Of a stretch of DNA of 64,000 nt, positions 36,154 to 44,082 are shown piece after piece; the stretch's first letter is position 1, and every line of letters begins with the position of its first letter. The notes beneath the pieces were generated by a model. That model did no database searches and was not told the origin of the DNA. It saw only the letters and a program-made list of their open reading frames with translations. Both the position numbers and the translations under genes were made by a program. Source of the stretch: Pedobacter sp. Bi126 (lineage in GTDB: Bacteria; Bacteroidota; Bacteroidia; Sphingobacteriales; Sphingobacteriaceae); NCBI RefSeq assembly GCF_918698245.1, contig NZ_CAKKMS010000002.1, positions 930,001 through 994,000 on the forward strand. Direction: 5' to 3'.

Positions 36154-38439
36154 TTATTTCTTAGGTTTTGCACTCATGTAAAAAGTAAGCTTTCCACCGT
36201 TGGTGATATCGGCATGTTTGATTTTATGATCGGTAATTTCTTTGCCGTTCAATAAAACTTTCTCTACGTAAACATTTTTATCGCTTTGTTTAATGGCCTC
36301 AACAGTAAAGGTTTTACCGTTTTCCAAATTAATTACTGCGTTGTTAACCAGTGGACTGCCTAATGAATATACATCAGAACCTGGTGCTACCGGATAAAAA
36401 CCTAACGAAGAGAACATATACCAGGCACTCATCTGCCCGCAGTCGTCATTTCCACCCAAACCATCAGCAGTAGGTTTGTACTGCATGTTTAAGATGTGAC
36501 GGATCTGCGCCTGAGTTTTCCATGGCTGATCGGTCCAGTTGTAAAGGTAAGCGATATGGTGTGCAGGTTCGTTACCATGTACATATCCACCAATAATACC
36601 TTCGCGGGTAATGTCTTCTGTATGCGCAAAAAACTCGTCAGGTAAATGCATGGTAAACAAAGTATCTAAACGGGTTGCAAATTTCTTTTTACCGCCCATC
36701 ATTTCAATCAGCGAAGCCGGATCCTGCGGAACAAAGAAACTGTAGTTCCAGCTGTTTCCTTCAATAAAACCTTGTCCTTCGGTATCTTTTGGATCGAATT
36801 GCTTTTTAAAAGAGCCATCCGCCAATTTAGGGCGCATAAAACCAGAAGCACTATCGTAGTTGTTTTTCCAGTTATTAGAACGTTTGATAAATTCGTCGTA
36901 AACATCCATGCGGTTTAATTTCTTAGCCAGTTGCGCAATCGACCAGTCATCGTAAGAATACTCTAAGTTATTGGAAACTGAAATGCCTGATTTTTCTGCA
37001 GGGATATAACCTTTATCCATATAATAGCCAATTCCTTCATAATCGCGGTGTTTAGCTGTTGCAATGCAGGCATCCAATGCTTTGTTCGCATCGCCATTGT
37101 AGGTACCTTTTATAATCGCATCAGAGATTACAGAAACACTGTGGTAACCACTCATGCACCAGTTATCATTGGCATAATGCGACCAGATCGGCAACATGTG
37201 CAAACTACTCTGATCGTAATGCGCCATCATCGATTTCACCATATCATTACTGCGGCCTGGCTGCATGATATTAAAGAATGGATGTAAGGCCCTGTAAGTA
37301 TCCCAAAGCGAGAATGTGGTGTAATTGGTAAAGCCTTCGGCTTTATGTACCCCTTGATCTAAACCTTTATACTCGCCATTAATATCGGTATAGGTTGTTG
37401 GATTGATAAAAGCATGATATAAAGCGGTGTAAAAATTGATTTTATTATCGTTAGAAGTAGTTACCTGTATTTTATTCAATTCTTTATTCCAGGTAGCCTG
37501 CGCCTGAGCCTTCACCTTTTCGAAGTCCCAACCCGAAATTTCTGCACGCATATTTTGCAAAGCATTTTCCTGGCTAACCGGCGATAAAGCAAATTTAATT
37601 TTAATCTTCTCTCCTTCCTGGGTATCGAAATCGAAGAACATTTTCAGTTTTTTACCAGCAATTTCAGGAAAGTTCTGTTCCTGGTTAAACTTGCCCCAAA
37701 AGCCTCTATAAGCCTGTTTAGCATCGTAACTTTTACGTCCGTAGCTTTTAAAAGGTTTAGAAAAGCTCATGGCAAAGTAAACGGTTCTGGTTCTGGCCCA
37801 TCCGTTGGTTTGGCGGTAACCGGTAATCAGGGTATCGTTCACTACGCGAACGTAAGTCCACACGGTTTTTTCTTCATAATTGTAAATACCGGCCATCAGA
37901 TCCAAAATAATGTGCGATTGATCTGATTTAGGAAAAGTATATTGGTGCATCCCTACCCTTGTTGTTGAGGTTAATTCGGCGGTAATGTTATCATCATCTA
38001 ATTTTACTTTGTAATAACCTGCCTCTGCAACTTCATTGGTATGCGAAAATGCCGAACGGTAACCACTTTTCGGATCTGATGCAGTACCAGGATTCAATTG
38101 TAATTTACCTTGTGTAGGCATAATGAGAAAATCACCCAAATCGGAGTGACCAGTGCCGCTAAAATGGGTATGACTAAAGCCGGTAATGGTTTTATCCTCA
38201 TATTTATAACCCGCACAGTATTTATAAACATCGCCATTGTATTTTCCATTTACTTCGTACGATAAAGTATCCGTTTCGGGACTTAACTGTACCGAACCAA
38301 ATGGGACTGTTGCGCCAGGATAGGTATGCCCCATTTTAGATGTACCAATAATGGGCTTAACATACTGCACAAGATTCTGCTGCGCCGATGTAAGCAGGGC
38401 TGATAGCAAAAGACAAGGCAGGATAATTTTTTTAATCAT
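36154..38439 (-). CDS. GH92 alpha-mannosidase
   Basis: 761 residues with a signal peptide (cleavage after LLTSAQ). The typical N-terminal beta-sandwich begins YVKPIIGTSKMGHTYPGATV, followed by HFSGTGHSDLGDFLIMP. The catalytic (alpha/alpha)6 barrel includes WDTYRALHPF and GGNDDCGQMSAWYMFSSLGF, which are hallmark GH92 segments. GH92 enzymes are calcium-dependent exo-acting mannosidases, most often alpha-1,2, for N-glycans or mannan. Periplasmic. It stands alone and is about 4 kb from the mannan/pectin locus at 42071-58744, with no shared operon. Confidence 0.95.
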   Translation of the reverse strand: MIKKIILPCLLLSALLTSAQQNLVQYVKPIIGTSKMGHTYPGATVPFGSVQLSPETDTLSYEVNGKYNGDVYKYCAGYKYEDKTITGFSHTHFSGTGHSDLGDFLIMPTQGKLQLNPGTASDPKSGYRSAFSHTNEVAEAGYYKVKLDDDNITAELTSTTRVGMHQYTFPKSDQSHIILDLMAGIYNYEEKTVWTYVRVVNDTLITGYRQTNGWARTRTVYFAMSFSKPFKSYGRKSYDAKQAYRGFWGKFNQEQNFPEIAGKKLKMFFDFDTQEGEKIKIKFALSPVSQENALQNMRAEISGWDFEKVKAQAQATWNKELNKIQVTTSNDNKINFYTALYHAFINPTTYTDINGEYKGLDQGVHKAEGFTNYTTFSLWDTYRALHPFFNIMQPGRSNDMVKSMMAHYDQSSLHMLPIWSHYANDNWCMSGYHSVSVISDAIIKGTYNGDANKALDACIATAKHRDYEGIGYYMDKGYIPAEKSGISVSNNLEYSYDDWSIAQLAKKLNRMDVYDEFIKRSNNWKNNYDSASGFMRPKLADGSFKKQFDPKDTEGQGFIEGNSWNYSFFVPQDPASLIEMMGGKKKFATRLDTLFTMHLPDEFFAHTEDITREGIIGGYVHGNEPAHHIAYLYNWTDQPWKTQAQIRHILNMQYKPTADGLGGNDDCGQMSAWYMFSSLGFYPVAPGSDVYSLGSPLVNNAVINLENGKTFTVEAIKQSDKNVYVEKVLLNGKEITDHKIKHADITNGGKLTFYMSAKPKK

Positions 38440-38584
38440 ATCTTTTTAAAATTTAGCTTGTTTCGTTGAAAATTCTAAGGTATTAATTTATCTTCAAATA
38501 TGCATAAATCAGAACACTAAAACGTTTAAGTAAAACAAAAAATACATTTTATAAGCTTGAAGATACAATTTATTGTAATTCGAA

Positions 38585-38740
38585 CCTTGCGGGTTTTAAA
38601 AACCTGCGAGATTATGCGTGCTTTTGTAGTTGCCACTGGCCACAGACTTTATGATGTAAACCTGATAGAGCGGAAAGCCCGGAGGTGAGGTATCCGATTC
38701 ATCGGGCAGGACTTGAAGGGATAGCAGGACTGCTGACAGC
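38585..38740. repeat. Unexplained structured intergenic element upstream of mnmA
   Basis: The 474-base gap 38440-38913 has no gene. It starts with a hairpin CTTGCGGGTTTT/AAAACCTGCGAG (38586-38610, G-T pairs allowed). A relatively GC-rich block follows with GATAGAGCGGAAAGCCCG (38664-38681), a GCCCG/CGGGC pairing (38677-38681 with 38703-38707) and AGCAG-GA-CTGCT (38723-38734). From memory, the GATAGAGCGGAAAGCCCG and GGACTTGAAGGGATAGCAGG strings recur in Bacteroidota intergenic DNA, but that was not checked. A terminator role for the first hairpin and a decayed repeat or structured RNA for the rest are possible. Confidence 0.45.
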
Positions 38741-38913
38741 CACTAATACCGGACCAGCCATTTTCAGAATAAAATATTAATGACCACCTGAGTCACTTTA
38801 GCCCACCTAAGTGATAAGCAGAAGCAATTTAACAACCGCTTTTTACAAGTAACTGACTTGCTTTAAATAATTTCAGCTAAATAAACCTTATTTTTGCATC
38901 CAATATTTTTAAG

Positions 38914-40005
38914 ATGAGTAAACACGGTAGAATTCTGGTTGCCATGAGTGGCGGGGTTGATAGTTCGGTAGCGGCTGTAATGTTGCATGAGCAGGGTTAT
39001 GAGGTTATTGGCTTAACCATGAAGACCTGGGATTATGCTACTTCTGGTGGAAGCAGTAAGGAAACTGGCTGTTGCTCATTAGATAGTATCAATGATGCCC
39101 GTACACTTGCCGTAAACTATGGTTTTCCCCATTATATCCTTGATATCAGGGATGAATTTGGTGATTATGTGATCGATAATTTTGTTGATGAATACCTTGC
39201 CGGAAGAACTCCAAATCCATGTGTTTTGTGCAATACGCATATTAAATGGGAAGCACTGTTAAAACGTGCCAATAAACTCGATTGCGAATTTATCGCAACA
39301 GGGCATTATGCCAATATCCGCCAGCAAGACAGCGGCCGTTATGTAATTTCAAAAGGAAAAGACGAAAATAAAGATCAATCTTATGTGCTGTGGGGCGTTT
39401 CGCAAGAAAACCTTTCGCGTACCAAATTCCCTTTGGGCAGTTTCGCAAAATCTGAAATCAGACAGATGGCTTTGGATATGGGACAGGAAGAACTGGCAAA
39501 AAAATCGGAGAGTTACGAAATCTGTTTTGTTCCGGATAACGATTACAGGGCTTTCCTAAAACATAAAGTAGAAGATTTAGAAGACAGAGTAGCCGGCGGA
39601 AATTTCATTTTAAGTAATGGGATGGTTGTTGGGCAACATAAAGGTTATCCTTTTTACACCATTGGTCAACGTAAAGGTTTAGGCGTTGCCTTTGGCGAGC
39701 CTATGTTTGTAACGCAGATCCTCCCAGAAAGCAATACTGTAGTTTTGGGTAAAGCTGATGAGCTTGAACGCCGTGAAGCCATGGTACGCAATATTAACCT
39801 GATAAAATATGCAAGCATTGAAGAACCAATGAATGATGTGATTACTAAAATCCGTTACAAAGATGCGGGTATGCTAAGTACAATTGTTGAGGAAAAAGAT
39901 AAAATGCGTGTGGTGTTCGATCATAATGTTTCAGCAATTGCACCAGGACAATCGGCGGTATTTTACGAAGGAAATGATTTATTAGGCGGAGGATTTTTAG
40001 TTTAA
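38914..40005 (+). CDS. mnmA: tRNA-specific 2-thiouridylase
   Basis: 363 residues. The ATP-pyrophosphatase loop MSGGVDSSVA is at residues 11-20. Catalytic cysteines are C103 in TPNPCVLCN and C204 in SYEICFVPDNDYRAF. GHYA and IGQRKGLGVA are further family motifs. The enzyme adds sulfur to C2 of U34 in tRNA for Lys, Glu and Gln, receiving it from a sulfur relay. A TATTTTTG box lies at 38889-38896, with no clear upstream element. A strong terminator follows the stop, so the gene is monocistronic. Confidence 0.97.
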   Translation: MSKHGRILVAMSGGVDSSVAAVMLHEQGYEVIGLTMKTWDYATSGGSSKETGCCSLDSINDARTLAVNYGFPHYILDIRDEFGDYVIDNFVDEYLAGRTPNPCVLCNTHIKWEALLKRANKLDCEFIATGHYANIRQQDSGRYVISKGKDENKDQSYVLWGVSQENLSRTKFPLGSFAKSEIRQMALDMGQEELAKKSESYEICFVPDNDYRAFLKHKVEDLEDRVAGGNFILSNGMVVGQHKGYPFYTIGQRKGLGVAFGEPMFVTQILPESNTVVLGKADELERREAMVRNINLIKYASIEEPMNDVITKIRYKDAGMLSTIVEEKDKMRVVFDHNVSAIAPGQSAVFYEGNDLLGGGFLV

Positions 40006-40023
40006 CGTCCCCTACCTTCTAAT

Positions 40024-40058
40024 AAAAAAACGAGTTGCCAATAGTAACTCGTTTTTTT
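40024..40058 (+). terminator. Terminator of mnmA
   Basis: AACGAGTT, a short loop, and AACTCGTT flanked by an A-run before and a T7 run after. It could also act on the minus strand. Confidence 0.88.
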
Positions 40059-40092
40059 ATTAGATTATCAGGGTATAACAAGGCGATTCGTC

Positions 40093-40128
40093 ATGCTGAT
40101 CCGATAGCTATCGGATTTAGTTCAGCAT
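40093..40128. repeat. Nested palindrome CGTCATGCTGA element
   Basis: An 18-base perfect palindrome ATCCGATAGCTATCGGAT (40099-40116) is enclosed by ATGCTGA (40093-40099) and TCAGCAT (40122-40128). The left edge TCATGCTGA belongs to the GTCAnnCTGA group of intergenic elements. Confidence 0.7.
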
Positions 40129-40250
40129 CTTTCATACCATCTACTTATTTTTAACATCTATACTTCTATTCATCATAACAGTAAATTTATCTAATTAAGA
40201 TTCCCACTTACACGACGACCGCGATAAAATACACGATAGAAGTCTTTTTT

Positions 40251-40565
40251 TTATTCACTCCCTTTAAAAACATTAATAGAAGCTGTTTTCCAGTGGATAT
40301 AACCTAAATTACCACAGGTTTGGGCTACAAAGTTTTCTACATCCTCTGGCACATCGTTAACAACACGCCATCTTATTTTATATTTTGGATTATAACTTAT
40401 ATATACCACTAAATCATCACTACGTTGCCCAATGGCTTGTAAATGTTGTAAATGAATATCCTGCAGATCTGCAGCAGCAATCCTCAGTCTTTCATTCATA
40501 ATTTTACCTAATGAAAGATCTGGTCTAAAATCTGTTTCGAATATGGCTAAAACGGTAACGGTCAT
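40251..40565 (-). CDS. Small cytosolic protein of unknown function
   Basis: 104 residues from the ATG at 40565, giving MTVTVLAIFETDFRPDLSLG; the upstream start at 40592 would add nine hydrophobic residues and lacks support. No signal peptide, membrane helix or known motif is recognised. Segments RLRIAAADLQDIHLQHLQAI and YKIRWRVVNDVPEDVENFV look like a mixed alpha/beta domain. A gene is supported by the balanced protein-like composition and the absence of any gene on the other strand. It could be a Bacteroidota-specific family. Confidence 0.55.
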   Translation of the reverse strand: MTVTVLAIFETDFRPDLSLGKIMNERLRIAAADLQDIHLQHLQAIGQRSDDLVVYISYNPKYKIRWRVVNDVPEDVENFVAQTCGNLGYIHWKTASINVFKGSE

Positions 40566-40851
40566 AGAAAAAATAAATATATCAGCAAACAAACCAAGCT
40601 AGAAGCTTTTTGTTTAAAATCATCAATTAAATACATCGGATTATCTTTATGATGTATCCTGTCTCTTCAAAAGCAAATCTATACTAAAAAAATTAGTATC
40701 AAAATTTATTTTTATATTTTTTTTAGTCAGCACAAAAATTATAGAAACGCATGACACGGCGTACTAAAAGGTTAATAACTCCAGTATTGTGCATAACTAT
40801 CTTAAACATCTGATAGCTAGACTAGTTATCTATATAATAAAAATAGAGCTT

Positions 40852-41214
40852 ATGAAAAAGTGCATCTATGTAGTGGAAGACAATCCGAGTATCAGAGAAA
40901 TCATCGAATTTTTGTTAATCGAAGAACTTTACGAGGTAAAGACCTGCCCTAACACCAACGATTTTTGGTTTCAAATGAGTAAACACCGGCCAGATATGGT
41001 AATTCTTGACATTATGTTACCAGATGGAAACGGGTTGGACATCTGCAATACCCTAAAGCGAAATATTAAAACACATGATATTCCGGTCATGATGATGTCG
41101 GCTAATAACCACTTGAACACAGTTAAGGCCAAATGTGATGCTGAAGATTTCATCAACAAACCATTCGATCTGAATGATTTTGCAAGTAGGGTTGAGAAAT
41201 ATTTAGTAGCATAA
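40852..41214 (+). CDS. Single-domain response regulator (CheY-like receiver)
   Basis: 120 residues from the ATG at 40852; a start at 40789 would add 21 residues of no known fold. The receiver domain has the acidic pair in VVEDN, the phosphoacceptor aspartate in MVILDIMLPDGNG, the conserved Ser/Thr region in MMMSAN and the lysine in INKPF. There is no output domain, so it acts by protein-protein interaction, probably with a hybrid kinase encoded elsewhere. No cognate kinase is adjacent. Confidence 0.93.
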   Translation: MKKCIYVVEDNPSIREIIEFLLIEELYEVKTCPNTNDFWFQMSKHRPDMVILDIMLPDGNGLDICNTLKRNIKTHDIPVMMMSANNHLNTVKAKCDAEDFINKPFDLNDFASRVEKYLVA

Positions 41215-41310
41215 TTTTTTAGTCCAAAGTCATTAGCCCCCAGCCCTTAGTCGATTTGAACAATCAACCAATTTGCCAAAGAACTAATGACCAATGAACT
41301 AATAAACCAC

Positions 41311-41907
41311 TTAAATGGCTATACTTTCGATTGCTTTATCCAAAGCCACATCCTTTAAATCTGGGATGCTTAGGCCTTCTGCGCGATATGCGGTAATATC
41401 AGTCATACCCATAAAACCAAGAACCGATCTTAGATAAGATTCTGTAAAATCATAAGGTTTCATCGGTCCTTCTGAATACACACCTCCGGAAGAAATCGCC
41501 AGATATACTTTTTTGTTTTTTACCAAACCTTCGGGGCCTTTTTCTGAGTAGCTAAAGGTTTGACCGGCACGTGCAATATGATCGATCCATGCTTTTAAAG
41601 TAGAAGGAATACCGAAATTATACAACGGCGCACCGATTACAATCACATCAGCATCTTTTAGTTCGGCAATGGCCTCATTTGAATGTTTTATTGCTTCCGA
41701 AAATTCTGCCGTGTGATTTTCTTGCGGTGTAAAAAAAGAATTGATGTGTACCTCTTCCAAATGTGGAAATGGGGTATTGGTAAGATCATGTGTAGTTAAA
41801 GTGCTTCCGGGGTTTGCACCCTGTAATTTTTCTACGATGGCATTTCCCAATTTAATACTGAAAGATGCTTCACCCCTTGGGCTTGATATAAGATGTAATA
41901 TTTTCAT
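41311..41907 (-). CDS. azoR: FMN-dependent NADH-azoreductase
   Basis: 198 residues from the ATG at 41907, giving MKILHLISSPRGEASFSIKL. The flavodoxin-like FMN site is SSPRGEASFS and the second loop is IGAPLYNFGIPSTLKAWID. The enzyme reduces azo dyes and quinones with NADH, in the cytosol. A large palindrome (41965-42000) and a smaller one (41941-41953) lie upstream, and a TAATTTTG box (41931-41938 on the minus strand) gives a probable -7 element, so it is probably controlled by a redox-sensing regulator (HxlR type is likely). Confidence 0.92.
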   Translation of the reverse strand: MKILHLISSPRGEASFSIKLGNAIVEKLQGANPGSTLTTHDLTNTPFPHLEEVHINSFFTPQENHTAEFSEAIKHSNEAIAELKDADVIVIGAPLYNFGIPSTLKAWIDHIARAGQTFSYSEKGPEGLVKNKKVYLAISSGGVYSEGPMKPYDFTESYLRSVLGFMGMTDITAYRAEGLSIPDLKDVALDKAIESIAI

Positions 41908-41940
41908 TTTTTTGCCTTTTTTATGTCTGGCAAAATTATA

Positions 41941-41953
41941 GATACGAAGTATC
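41941..41953. promoter_or_regulatory. Small palindrome in azoR promoter spacer
   Basis: GATAC-GAA-GTATC lies directly upstream of the TAATTTTG -7 box (41931-41938) of azoR, where a repressor would block RNA polymerase. Confidence 0.55.
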
Positions 41954-41964
41954 AAAAAGCTATT

Positions 41965-42000
41965 ACTATACCAGAGGATAGTGCTATCCTTTGGTATAGT
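41965..42000. promoter_or_regulatory. 36-base inverted repeat upstream of azoR
   Basis: ACTATACCAGAGGATAG-TG-CTATCCTTTGGTATAGT, with one G-T mismatch in 17 base pairs. It lies 58 bases upstream of the azoR ATG. The half-site ACTATACC and the smaller site GATAC/GTATC share the TATAC/GTAT theme, consistent with one regulator. No regulator gene is adjacent. Confidence 0.6.
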
Positions 42001-42013
42001 TGCTACTTCATCT

Positions 42014-42050
42014 CAATAAAAAAGGAGCTTATTTAACTGATAAGCTCCTT
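42014..42050 (-). terminator. Terminator of the polysaccharide utilization locus (after GH97)
   Basis: On the minus strand AAGGAGCTTAT, a seven-base loop and ATAAGCTCCTT are followed by T5-A. It is 20 bases past the GH97 stop and separates the locus from azoR. Confidence 0.85.
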
Positions 42051-42070
42051 CAACAAAAACATTAATTTTG

Positions 42071-44020
42071 TTATTTAACCTGCTCTATTACAGCAACAAA
42101 ACCACCATCTTTTACCATATTGATACCGATCGTTTCTCCTGCTTTAATTGGTTTTACGATGCGTTTAAAATCCATTGCCTGAAAATCGGCATTGATGCCA
42201 TCTTTGATCAGGGTGATCTGGTAATTTGCATTTGGTTTCAAAAAACCGGTTTCAACTTTCAAGTCGTGTTTTTGATCGTTGCCCATAGCACCAATAAACC
42301 ATTTGTCGCCTTTACGTTTAGCTGTAACGATATATTCGCCAACGCTTGCATCCAGGATTTTGGTTTCATCCCAGGTTACGGGAACGCTGGTTATAAACGA
42401 AGTGGTTTCGGGCTCTCTTAAATAGTTAAAAGGATTATCGGCCAGCATTTGAAAACCACTTTCAAAAACAATATACATAGCCAGCTGATGCGCCCTGGTA
42501 CCAATGCTCATGGTATTTACCCAACTAGGTTTATAATCCTCTTTATGTGCCGAACGCATGGCCCCAGGCGTGTAATCCATCGGCCCCACTGCATTACGCA
42601 AAAATGGAAGGAATAAGTTGTTGTTTGGCGTGGCCAAACCGCCTCCAATATTTTGTTCCATACCTATAACGCCTTCATAAGAGAGCACATTGGGATATGC
42701 TACTTCCAAACCAGCTGGTTTAAATGCACCATGAAAATCGACCAATATATGGTGTTTAGCCGCCTCTTTAGCTACACGGGTATAGTAATTTACCATCCAT
42801 TGATCGCTTCTATCCATGAAATCGATTTTCACCCCTGCAATTCCCCATTTTTCCAGGGTTTCGAAAATGTTAAAGTTATTTTCGACTGCCAGCCAGGTAA
42901 ACCAAAGTACAATTTTTACATTTTTCTGTTTGCCATAAGCAATTAGCTCTTGCAGGTTAATCGTTGGATTAGGTTCAAAAGGGTTAAGTGTTGTTTTTGC
43001 CCATCCTTCGTCCATAATGATGTAAGGAATGCCAAACTTTGAAGCGAAATCGATATAATATTTATAAGTATCCTGGTTATAGCCAGATTTAAAATCCACG
43101 CCATATACATAGGCATTATGCCACCACTCCCAGGTTACCTGGCCAGGTTTTATCCATTTGGTATCTTGTAACTGGTTAGGTGTACTTAACTTATAAACCA
43201 TTTCGTTAGCAGCCAATTGTGTATCCTTATCGGTAATAACTAAAAAACGCCATGGAAATGATCTTTTGCCAGCTGTTTTAGCAATATAACCGGCTTCTTT
43301 TAAAATTTTCTGACTTCTGTCTCCATCTTCTCCAAAAGCCAATGGTACCTTTGGAAAAATAGCATCAACAGTTTTATCATCTGTTGCTTTTATAAACAAA
43401 CAAGGATAATCGTATAGATCTGCTTCTGATAAAAGTGCTTTATATTTTCCTGTGTTAAACAAGATTGGTAATACACTCATCTTCTCTTTATTCACTTTTT
43501 CCAACTCGTTTTGGCGGTATAAAATCTCATATGAAGTTTTAAAACCACCTGTTTCTAAATAAGCTGCTTTAACCGGATCGTTAAAATTAAGATGCACATC
43601 CTCGCTGTTTACAATGATCGAATCTTTTTTATTGGTAATAAACCGGTAAGCTATCCCATCGTTATAAGCTCGAAATTCTACACTAAAATCGCCTTTAAAA
43701 TCTAACCTTAACAAGTTATAATGGTTAATCACTGTGGCATTTTTAAGCGGCACAACAGGATTTGAACTGGTGTTTATGGATGAAAATGTTTTTTTGATCA
43801 ATTTTGCATGCTCACCAAGCTTTGCCTGAGCCAGATTTAACTGCAAATAGGAATCGGCTAATAAAGGATCACCATTAAATGTAACCGTGTAGCCAATTTT
43901 TTCTTTAATGGCTACCGATATTTTGATCCGCTTATCTGGAGATAGGAGCTCTATAGGGGCACTAAAGAGTTTTATTGTAAAAACCAGCATTAAGGCGGCA
44001 AGCGACAGATATTTTTTCAT
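42071..44020 (-). CDS. GH97 alpha-glycosidase (retaining alpha-galactosidase-like)
   Basis: 649 residues with a signal peptide (MKKYLSLAALMLVFTIKLFS). An N-terminal beta-sandwich (about 25-290) precedes a TIM barrel with TWEWWHNAYVYGVDFKSG, YIIMDEGW and VKIDFMDRSDQW. D400 in KIDFMD is the position of the aspartate nucleophile of retaining GH97 enzymes, and E449 in LSYEGVIG is the expected acid/base; the inverting SusB type uses different glutamates. This suggests alpha-galactosidase rather than alpha-glucosidase activity, as an inference. Last gene of the locus, calcium-dependent by family. Confidence 0.9.
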   Translation of the reverse strand: MKKYLSLAALMLVFTIKLFSAPIELLSPDKRIKISVAIKEKIGYTVTFNGDPLLADSYLQLNLAQAKLGEHAKLIKKTFSSINTSSNPVVPLKNATVINHYNLLRLDFKGDFSVEFRAYNDGIAYRFITNKKDSIIVNSEDVHLNFNDPVKAAYLETGGFKTSYEILYRQNELEKVNKEKMSVLPILFNTGKYKALLSEADLYDYPCLFIKATDDKTVDAIFPKVPLAFGEDGDRSQKILKEAGYIAKTAGKRSFPWRFLVITDKDTQLAANEMVYKLSTPNQLQDTKWIKPGQVTWEWWHNAYVYGVDFKSGYNQDTYKYYIDFASKFGIPYIIMDEGWAKTTLNPFEPNPTINLQELIAYGKQKNVKIVLWFTWLAVENNFNIFETLEKWGIAGVKIDFMDRSDQWMVNYYTRVAKEAAKHHILVDFHGAFKPAGLEVAYPNVLSYEGVIGMEQNIGGGLATPNNNLFLPFLRNAVGPMDYTPGAMRSAHKEDYKPSWVNTMSIGTRAHQLAMYIVFESGFQMLADNPFNYLREPETTSFITSVPVTWDETKILDASVGEYIVTAKRKGDKWFIGAMGNDQKHDLKVETGFLKPNANYQITLIKDGINADFQAMDFKRIVKPIKAGETIGINMVKDGGFVAVIEQVK

Positions 44021-44082
44021 TTTAAAGTTTGTTTGTTTAATAAAAATTTTTGGTTCTTACATTTTAAGGTTAATAAATCGTT

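Noticed and set aside
38440..38913. Possible tRNA or riboswitch before mnmA
   Set aside because: No cloverleaf, no CCA end and no match to riboswitch cores I know; kept only as an unexplained structured element.
42068..42421. 117-residue plus-strand frame
   Set aside because: Antisense to the C-terminal part of GH97.
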